A stretch of DNA of 7,258 nt, from the NCBI GenBank assembly GCA_003022005.1, contig PXRQ01000028.1, forward strand, positions 1-7,258. Direction: 5' to 3'. The notes beneath the pieces are model-generated. The model was not told the origin of the DNA. It did no database searches and saw only the letters and a list, made by a program, of their open reading frames with translations. A program made the translations under genes and the position numbers. The DNA is from Halobacteriales archaeon QS_5_70_15. GTDB taxonomy: Archaea; Halobacteriota; Halobacteria; Halobacteriales; Haloarculaceae. Below are positions 1 to 4,870 of the stretch, in pieces (the stretch's first letter is position 1; every line of letters begins with the position of its first letter).

Positions 1-240
1 CGAAGACGCCGTGTTTCTCGTCGATGGATCGCACTCCTTGCAAGATGCTTGCCAACGGCACGGCTTCAATTTCAGATACGAGAAACATGGAAATCGGAAC
101 GCTGTTGAACGTATATTTAGAGAGATAAAAAATCGAACTATCTGTTTCTCAAACTGTTTCAGCAACGCCAACGCAGAAACAGCCGATGACTGGCTCAGAT
201 CGTTCAGCTTCGCATGGAATCAGCTTATCTGAACACTACC
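1..240 (+). mobile_element. 3' end of an IS6-family insertion sequence (partial)
   Basis: This stretch is clearly richer in A and T than the rest of the window and carries the transposase 3' end. The element probably ends at about 240: the transposase stop codon runs straight into ACACTACC (233-240), and GC-rich host-like sequence starts at 241. IS6 elements usually have the transposase stop just inside the terminal inverted repeat, so the terminus would read inward as GGTAGTGTTCAGAT. The other end lies outside the window, so neither the inverted repeat nor a target duplication (candidate right copy starting at 241) can be confirmed. The exact boundary is inferred. Confidence 0.6.
2..232 (+). 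CDS. IS6-family transposase, C-terminal 76 residues (partial)
   Basis: This is the C-terminal end of a DDE transposase that moves the insertion sequence. The reading frame is open to the window edge from base 2 (Glu-Asp-Ala-Val-Phe-Leu-Val-Asp-Gly), so the start and the first catalytic Asp lie outside. The Asp in LVDG is the likely second catalytic acid. The Glu in NAVERIFREIK is the likely third, because that pattern sits where IS6 proteins carry the catalytic Glu. The FSNCFSNANAETADDWLRSF tail ending in WNQLI is typical of the compact haloarchaeal IS6 (ISH) group. The frame is intact as far as seen, with TGA at 230-232. Base composition differs sharply from the neighbours, as expected for a mobile gene. 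Activity cannot be judged from a fragment. Confidence 0.85.
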   Translation, partial: EDAVFLVDGSHSLQDACQRHGFNFRYEKHGNRNAVERIFREIKNRTICFSNCFSNANAETADDWLRSFSFAWNQLI

Positions 241-294
241 GCGCCCGGGGAGGCCGGTTTTCGGACGCGTGTCGGGTTGGGACGTCAGGTGGGA

Positions 295-397
295 TGAAAG
301 GGGCCGCCTGCTCCGGGAAGCACGGCGAAGTAAGCACCGCAGGCCGAAGGCCGAGGAGCGCAGCGACCGCGCGACCGGAGCAGGCGGGGGCTTTCGA
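295..397 (+). repeat. Structured repeat unit, copy 1 (hairpin with terminal inverted repeats)
   Basis: The unit starts with TGAAAGGGGCCGCC (295-308) and ends with GGCGGGGGCTTTCGA (383-397). Its two ends pair with each other: 296-300 pairs with 391-395, then GGG faces GGG (301-303 against 388-390), then 304-316 pairs with 375-387 as 13 perfect Watson-Crick pairs. The interior includes a small GGCC-GAA-GGCC hairpin (342-352). A leader of about 15-20 bases before it (from ~277, containing ACGTCAGGTGGGA) is also shared with copy 2. After TCGA at 397 the similarity stops abruptly. It behaves like a short non-coding repeat or MITE-like unit. No coding potential is credible. Confidence 0.75.
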
Positions 398-439
398 GAC
401 GTTGCCAGCTGTTTCGCGGTAGACAACGAGAGGGACAGT

Positions 440-553
440 TCGAAAGCCCCCGCCCGTTCGGCTCCCGGGACTCGCTGTGGTCCTCGTGGCTCGCTTCGCT
501 CGCTCCTGCGGTCCTTGCGTCGTCCGGGTTCGCCGAGCGGGCGGCCCCTTTCA
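440..553 (-). repeat. Structured repeat unit, copy 2 (inverted relative to copy 1)
   Basis: Read on the minus strand this unit starts with the same 14 bases as copy 1 (540-553) and ends with the same 15 bases (440-454), while the interior has diverged and is 11 bases longer. It folds the same way: 442-446 pairs with 548-552, CCC faces CCC (447-449 against 545-547), then 450-462 pairs with 532-544 as 13 pairs, including one G-U (457/537). The interior contains the purine-rich minus-strand stretch GAGCGAGCGAAGCGAGC. The leader (minus strand ACGTCGGATGGGAC, 554-567) matches that of copy 1 with small indels. It lies 40 bases past the CBS gene stop and could shape that transcript's 3' end. Confidence 0.75.
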
Positions 554-592
554 GTCCCATCCGACGTAGCCCATCACACCACCCTCCTACAC

Positions 593-1408
593 CTACCGTC
601 CCTGGAGTCGTTCGGTCGTCTCCACCAGCGGGTGGTGTGCGTAGTCGACCTCCTTGATGTCCTCGATGGACTCGAGGTTCTCCTTGCGGGCGGTTTCGGC
701 CATCCCGAGCGCCACGGGCTCGTCGAGTACGATGACGTAGGCGTCCATCTCCTCGATACCGAGCCGTCGGGCGGCCTTCACCCGGTGGTGCCCGTCCGCG
801 AGCAGCAGCTCCTTCGAGCCGTCGCCGGTCACGGAGAGGGGGTTGTCGATGACGACCAGCGGCTCCGCGAGCCCGTTCTCGAGTTCGTAGCGCCGGCCCT
901 CGAGTTCGTCGGAGTAGACCTTCGTCTGCGTGGGGACGACGTCGTCGAGTCCGACCGTCCGGCGCTCCTCGGTCGCGCCGACCCCGTGGATGTTCTCGAG
1001 GGTACGCATCAGCTTCCCCACCTTCTCGGGGGTGGCCCGCTCGATCTGCGAGCGGATGACGTCCGCGTTCGAGATGATACCCACGAGGTTCCCCGTGTCG
1101 TCGACCACGGGGAGCTTCTGGATCCCCGACCGGAGGATCACCCGCGCGGCGTCGTTGACGCGCATGTCCGGGTGGGCGACGATCAGGTCGCGGGTAATCA
1201 CCGTAAACACGGGGGCGTCGTCGGGTTCGAGCAGGAGGTCGCGCGCGGAGACGAACCCCTCGACCCTGCGGCCGTTGGTCACCGGGAACCCCCCGTGCTC
1301 GCTCTCGGCGATCGCCTGCGCGACGTCGGCCACGGTGTCGTCGCCCGAGACGGTCTCGACATCCCGGGTCATGTAGTCCCTCACCCGTGGTTTGGCTCCG
1401 CGCTCCAT
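593..1408 (-). CDS. CBS-pair protein with C-terminal ParB/Srx-like domain
   Basis: This is a 271-residue soluble protein. Two CBS repeats occupy roughly residues 9-62 (VRDYMTRDVETV...GFVSARDLL) and 70-125 (ITRDLIVAHPDMRVNDAA...LVGIISNADVI), the classic adenine-nucleotide-binding Bateman module. Residues ~155-240 form a ParB/sulfiredoxin-like domain with the signature LLLADGHHRVKAARRLG, DGHHR at 205-209. Databases often label such proteins partition proteins, but there is no helix-turn-helix DNA-binding domain. The fold is shared with the free-serine kinases SerK and SbnI and with sulfiredoxin, so a small-molecule role is at least as likely. The start is ATG at 1406-1408, supported by a TATA-like box 25-32 bases upstream (leaderless). 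The stop is TAG at 593-595. It follows the DHH gene on the same strand but with its own promoter-like element. Domains are clear; the reaction is unknown. Confidence 0.85.
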   Translation of the reverse strand: MERGAKPRVRDYMTRDVETVSGDDTVADVAQAIAESEHGGFPVTNGRRVEGFVSARDLLLEPDDAPVFTVITRDLIVAHPDMRVNDAARVILRSGIQKLPVVDDTGNLVGIISNADVIRSQIERATPEKVGKLMRTLENIHGVGATEERRTVGLDDVVPTQTKVYSDELEGRRYELENGLAEPLVVIDNPLSVTGDGSKELLLADGHHRVKAARRLGIEEMDAYVIVLDEPVALGMAETARKENLESIEDIKEVDYAHHPLVETTERLQGR

Positions 1409-1432
1409 CGCCCGAACCGATGGGGTCCGCCG

Positions 1433-1440
1433 ACAAAAAC
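1433..1440 (-). promoter_or_regulatory. TATA-like box for the CBS-protein gene
   Basis: The minus strand reads GTTTTTGT at 1440-1433, which is 25-32 bases before the A of the ATG at 1408. This is the only A/T-rich run in a GC-rich spacer. In haloarchaea a TATA box at this distance from the start codon is typical of leaderless transcripts, so it supports both the start choice and independent transcription. It is a sequence reading only; no transcription start is known. Confidence 0.55.
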
Positions 1441-1519
1441 CTCGTGGGCCCTCGGCCCGCGTCAGCCCCGTGCCGGCCGGCGGACCGCCCGGTTCGGCGG
1501 CGCCGCACCGGGTCGTCTC

Positions 1520-1600
1520 ATACGGTCGTGCGTACCGATGTACCGGCGATAACCCGGACAGGGTCGGGTATCGACGGGAAAAGACGACGCACGACCGTAT
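1520..1600. repeat. 81-bp nested palindrome between the DHH and CBS genes
   Basis: ATACGGTCGTGCGT (1520-1533) and ACGCACGACCGTAT (1587-1600) are a perfect 14-bp inverted repeat. Inside the 53-base loop a second hairpin pairs CGATAACCCG (1547-1556) with CGGGTATCG (1565-1573), with one bulged base and an 8-base loop. The right arm contains the first base of the DHH stop codon (1600-1602, TGA on the minus strand). A TTTT run on the minus strand (1579-1582) follows the stop. It could be a terminator or mRNA 3'-end structure for the DHH gene, or a small mobile remnant. The sequence alone does not decide. Confidence 0.65.
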
Positions 1601-3147
1601 CACTCCGCTGGTCCCCCCTCGGAGGCCCCGGTTCCCCCTTCGTCGTCCGTCCCCGCCGAGGTGTGGTACTCGGAGGTGCCGATGTAGTCGCCCTCCGCGT
1701 AGACGGCGGTCGCCGCGCGGTTCGGACTGACCCCGAGGGTGTCGAAGAACCGCTCGGTGACGACCGCCTCGATGACCCCCTCCGGGTCCTCGTCCCCCTC
1801 GTCGATCAGCATCCCGACCGGGATCTGTGCGCCGGCCATGTCCGCGTGGCCGCCGGCGCTGCCGACCTGCCCGAACGCGTCCCGGAGCGCCTCGCCGAGG
1901 TCGAGGTCGGCCCCGCGGGCGCGGGCCGACACGTAGACGACGGCCTCCTGGTCGACCCCGGTGAACCCGAAGACGAACGTCACCGAGGCCCCCTCGAGGT
2001 CGAGCAGGCGGTCGGCCGCCTGCGCGAGCGCGTCGCGGTCCGACACGGTCCCGAGGCAGGTGACGAGCACGTCGTCGCGAACCTCGCGGTTCCCGATGGC
2101 GGCCGCGATGGCGTCCATCGTCTCGGGGCTCATCGACGGCGACTCGATCCGCTCGAGCGCCCCCGTGTCGGCGAACGAGTGCAGGAACGCCGCCGCCCGG
2201 AAGTCCTCGGGATCGACCTCGCGGGAGAAGTCGTCCGTGTCGACCCGGATACCGAACAGCAGCCCCGTCGCGAGCTCCCGGCCGGGGTCGACGCCGAGGT
2301 CCCGGAGGTACCCCGCGAGGAGCGTCGAGGTGGCGCCGACGTTCGACCGCAGGTCGACGAACCGCGCCTCGACAGGCGCCCGCGGCGGGTGGTGGTCGAT
2401 GACCACGGACACCTCCGTCTCCGGCGGGAGCCCGTCGTTGACCCCCGGCCGGGAGTGGTCGACGATCGCGAACGATCCGAACCGGTCGAGCTCCGACTCG
2501 GCGTCCAGCGCGGTGAGGTCGTAGTCGAGCAGGTTGACGAACGCCCGGTTCTCCTGGTGGTTGATCTCGCCGTAGTAGCAGACCTCCGCCTCGAGGCCGG
2601 CGGTCTCGGCGATGCGCTCCAGGGCGACCGCCGAGGAGATGGCGTCGGGGTCGGGGTTGTCGTGGGCGACCACCGCGAGCGGGCCGTCGAGCGACCGGAG
2701 GACGCGACGGAGCCGCCGGGTCCGGTGGCCCGGCTCGTCGATGCGGCCCCGGAGCGACTCCGCCGTCGCCGTCCCCTCGTCGACCGCGTCGTCGGCCACC
2801 TCCCGCACCGCCGTCCGGTCGGTCCTCGTCGGGTTTCGACCCGTGTACGCGAGCAGGAACGCATCGGGGAACGCCTCGTTCGCCGCCTCGGCCGCCGCGC
2901 GGTTCTCCGCCGGGTCGTCGCCGGCCACGACCACCGTGTCGACGGTCTCCAGCGGGTCGGTCGCCCGACGACGTATCGCGCCGGGATCGGTCGTCTCGGC
3001 CTGCTGGGCACGGATGCCCTCGTCGCGGAGCCCGTCGACCCGCCCGCCGTCGGGATCGAGGACGAGCAGCGGCTCGTGCCGGCCCCCGAGGTCGAGCGCC
3101 AGCCGTCGCCCGAACGTCCCACAGCCGAGGACGAGCCGCGACGTCAC
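1600..3147 (-). CDS. TrkA-N / DHH-DHHA1 family phosphoesterase
   Basis: This is a 515-residue predicted cytoplasmic enzyme. Residues 1-~115 form a Rossmann-type TrkA-N domain, with LVLGCGTFGRRLA (GxGxxG at 8-13) and an acidic residue after the second strand (LLVLDPD, Asp31), the usual NAD or nucleotide-binding layout. A DHH phosphoesterase domain follows: motif I HDNPDPDA (162-169), motif II IVDHS (228-232), motif III VIDHHPPR (DHH 251-253) and motif IV VDTDDF (302-307), which supply the metal ligands. The C-terminal DHHA1 domain carries GGHADMAGA (442-450 region starts at 442). All expected catalytic residues are present. The family cleaves phosphodiesters in short oligonucleotides or cyclic dinucleotides; the substrate here is unknown. 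The tail (~498-515) is acidic and Gly-rich. The start is GTG at 3145-3147: an in-frame TGA lies at 3163-3165 and no other start codon precedes GxGxxG. A promoter-like box supports it. Confidence 0.9.
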   Translation of the reverse strand: MTSRLVLGCGTFGRRLALDLGGRHEPLLVLDPDGGRVDGLRDEGIRAQQAETTDPGAIRRRATDPLETVDTVVVAGDDPAENRAAAEAANEAFPDAFLLAYTGRNPTRTDRTAVREVADDAVDEGTATAESLRGRIDEPGHRTRRLRRVLRSLDGPLAVVAHDNPDPDAISSAVALERIAETAGLEAEVCYYGEINHQENRAFVNLLDYDLTALDAESELDRFGSFAIVDHSRPGVNDGLPPETEVSVVIDHHPPRAPVEARFVDLRSNVGATSTLLAGYLRDLGVDPGRELATGLLFGIRVDTDDFSREVDPEDFRAAAFLHSFADTGALERIESPSMSPETMDAIAAAIGNREVRDDVLVTCLGTVSDRDALAQAADRLLDLEGASVTFVFGFTGVDQEAVVYVSARARGADLDLGEALRDAFGQVGSAGGHADMAGAQIPVGMLIDEGDEDPEGVIEAVVTERFFDTLGVSPNRAATAVYAEGDYIGTSEYHTSAGTDDEGGTGASEGGPAE

Positions 3148-3343
3148 ACGGGTCCGTTTCGGTCACACCGTCTAAAACCCACCGTCCTCGGCGGTCCGGT
3201 CGGTGAAGCCGGCGTCGACGCGTCCGGAACGGGTAGCGGTGGCCACCGAGCACCGGACGGGGAACGAGGGACGGGGCGCGGCGACCGGGGAGAGCGGGCA
3301 GAGACGAGCGAGGGACGAACGCGAGATCCCTGCCCCCTCCCCC
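3148..3343. other. Intergenic spacer between nuoN and the DHH gene
   Basis: No gene is visible in this 196-base spacer. Just past the nuoN stop the minus strand is very G-rich (runs of G5, G5 and G3 around 3327-3343). A perfect 12-bp palindrome CGGTGGCCACCG lies at 3237-3248. The DHH promoter-like element lies at the far end. No T-run terminator is obvious after nuoN, so read-through from the nuo operon remains possible. Confidence 0.5.
3171..3178 (-). promoter_or_regulatory. TATA-like box for the DHH phosphoesterase gene
   Basis: The minus strand reads GTTTTAGA at 3178-3171, 24-31 bases before the GTG start at 3147. That is the spacing of a haloarchaeal leaderless promoter. It suggests that the gene is transcribed separately from the nuo operon upstream. 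Two copies of GTGTGAC follow on the minus strand, at 3169-3162 (as GTGTGACC, 3168-3162 for the core) and 3149-3143. Confidence 0.55.
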
Positions 3344-4870
3344 TCAGAACAGCGCGGCGGCGGCCTCGAACGCCGTCCCGGAGAAGAGCCCGATGGCCGG
3401 GAGTAGCAGCACCGTGACGACGCCCGCGGCGACGACGGCGGCGTAGAGCCCGCTCGGGTAGCCCCGGCGGTCGATGGCGTCGAGGTTGCCGTTCGGCTCC
3501 TCGATCCAGATCGCCTTCACGACCCGGGAGTAGTAGAACAGCGACAGGGCGCTGTTTATCGCGCCGACGAGCGCGAGCCACCAGACGCCCGCCCCGACCG
3601 CGCCGGCGAACAGGTAGTACTTCGAGAGGAACCCGCCGCCGACGGGCAGGCCCGCCAGCGAGAACATGAACACGGTCATGGCGACGCTCGCGACGGGTGC
3701 CTTCGTCGCCAGGCCGTTGTAGTCCTCGAACGTGCGGCCGACGCCCCAGTACTCGACCATGGCGATGAACAGGAACGCGCCGGTGTTCATGAACCCGTAG
3801 ACGAGCATGTGGATCATTCCGGCCCCGAGGACGATCTCGGCGTTGCCGGCACCGGTCAGGGCCGCCACGCCGATGAGGACGTAGCCCGCGTGCCCGACGC
3901 TGGAGTACGCGAGCATCCGCTTTACGTTCTCCTGGGTGGCGGCCGCGAAGTTGCCGATCGTCATCGTGACGACCGCGAGCACCTGGAACGCGAGCACCCA
4001 GTCGATGCTCGCGGCGACGTCCGCGATGGGGAACGCCGTCACGAACACGCGGTAGAGGACGACGAACCCGGCGGCCTTCGAGGCCGAGGAGAGGAACGCG
4101 CTGACCGGCGCGGGCGCGCCCTCGTAGGCCTCCGGCGCCCAGAAGTGGAACGGGACGCTCGCGGTCTTGAACGCGAAGCCGCCGGCGATCATCAGCACGC
4201 CCACGCCGAGCAGGCCGGGCAGGCTCGTCCCGCCGGCGAGCGCCTCGGCGACCGACGGGAGCGAGAGGGCGCCGGTGACGCCGTAGACCAGCGAGATGCC
4301 GTAGGCGAACACCGCCGAGGAGAGCGCCCCGATCAGGAAGTACTTCAGCCCCGCCTCGACGCTCCCGCGGTTGTTCTTCAGGAACGCCACGAGCGCGTAG
4401 GAGGGCAGCGACGCGAGCTCCAGCGCGACGAACACCGTCGCGAGGGAGTTCGCCGCCGCCATCACCGTCATCCCGAGCGTCGCCAGCAGGACGAGCATGT
4501 AGTACTCGGCCTGGTACTGCTGCCCCTCGAGGTAGTCGTAGCTCGCCGCGCAGACCAGCGCGGCGACGCTCGTGAAGATGAACGTGAAGAGCAGGGCCAT
4601 CCCGTCGACGACGAGCGAGCCCGCGTAGAGTCCGACCGCCCCGTCGGTCTGACCGACGCCCGCGACGAGGTAGACACCGGTGACGACCGTGGCGGTGAGC
4701 GCGCCGAGCGTCGCGACGCCCGCGAGCAGGTCGTTCCGCGACGAGTCCGGGTCGACGCTGTCGATCGCGAACAGTGTCAGGACGAAGACCCCGAGCACGA
4801 GCGCGGGCGCCATCGCCGCCCAGTCGGGGCTGATGGCCAGCGGTGCGAGTGCGAGGTCGGCTCCGGACAT
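3344..4870 (-). CDS. nuoN: Complex I-type oxidoreductase membrane subunit N (NuoN)
   Basis: This 508-residue polytopic membrane protein is one of the three antiporter-like proton-pumping subunits of the respiratory complex I-type oxidoreductase that reduces membrane quinone. Key charged residues of the family are present: Glu151 (FVALELASLPSY), Lys235 (GFAFKTASVPFHFW), Lys265 (SSASKAAG) and Lys417 in a late helix (GGGFLSKYYLF). AYSSVGHAGY (321-330) is the conserved broken-helix region. The length fits full-length NuoN of about 480-510. The start is ATG at 4868-4870, sharing its A with the TGA stop of nuoM and preceded by an SD-like GGGGGTGG. The stop is TGA at 3344-3346. It appears to be the last gene of the nuo operon. 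Haloarchaeal complexes generally lack the NuoEFG NADH module, so NADH may not be the donor; this is background knowledge, not visible here. Confidence 0.95.
   Translation of the reverse strand: MSGADLALAPLAISPDWAAMAPALVLGVFVLTLFAIDSVDPDSSRNDLLAGVATLGALTATVVTGVYLVAGVGQTDGAVGLYAGSLVVDGMALLFTFIFTSVAALVCAASYDYLEGQQYQAEYYMLVLLATLGMTVMAAANSLATVFVALELASLPSYALVAFLKNNRGSVEAGLKYFLIGALSSAVFAYGISLVYGVTGALSLPSVAEALAGGTSLPGLLGVGVLMIAGGFAFKTASVPFHFWAPEAYEGAPAPVSAFLSSASKAAGFVVLYRVFVTAFPIADVAASIDWVLAFQVLAVVTMTIGNFAAATQENVKRMLAYSSVGHAGYVLIGVAALTGAGNAEIVLGAGMIHMLVYGFMNTGAFLFIAMVEYWGVGRTFEDYNGLATKAPVASVAMTVFMFSLAGLPVGGGFLSKYYLFAGAVGAGVWWLALVGAINSALSLFYYSRVVKAIWIEEPNGNLDAIDRRGYPSGLYAAVVAAGVVTVLLLPAIGLFSGTAFEAAAALF

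Larger units (their letters stand above)
241..592. other. Gene-free interval holding an inverted pair of repeat units
   Basis: No convincing gene lies between the IS terminus and the CBS-protein stop codon. The plus-strand transposase and the minus-strand CBS gene converge here. Bases 241-276 show nothing recognisable. Bases 277-397 and 440-574 are two copies of one repeat in opposite orientation. Bases 398-439 are an unrelated core. Bases 575-592 are the short 3' flank of the CBS gene. Open frames that cross the interval are products of high GC and of the repeats. Confidence 0.7.

Noticed and set aside
241..592. CRISPR array or tRNA in the gene-free interval
   Set aside because: The repeats are two inverted, diverged copies and not short direct repeats with regular spacers, and no cloverleaf with the conserved T-arm sequence is present.
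269..1552. 427-codon open frame on the plus strand starting in the repeat block
   Set aside because: It runs through both repeat units and then antisense to the CBS gene; there is no recognisable domain and no promoter or SD.
593..3253. 886-codon minus-strand frame joining the DHH region to the CBS protein
   Set aside because: Upstream of the CBS ATG it reads the DHH gene out of frame and the spacer as Arg/Gly/Pro-rich sequence. The CBS protein starts at 1408 with its own promoter-like box.
3327..3343. G-quadruplex after the nuoN stop
   Set aside because: Only three clear G-runs (G5, G5, G3) lie close together on the minus strand, so a standard four-tract intramolecular quadruplex is not supported.
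1387..3417. 676-codon open frame on the plus strand
   Set aside because: It lies antisense to the DHH and CBS genes, its translation is an Arg/Val/Gly/Asp-rich composition without domains, and it is explained by the scarcity of stop codons in very GC-rich DNA.
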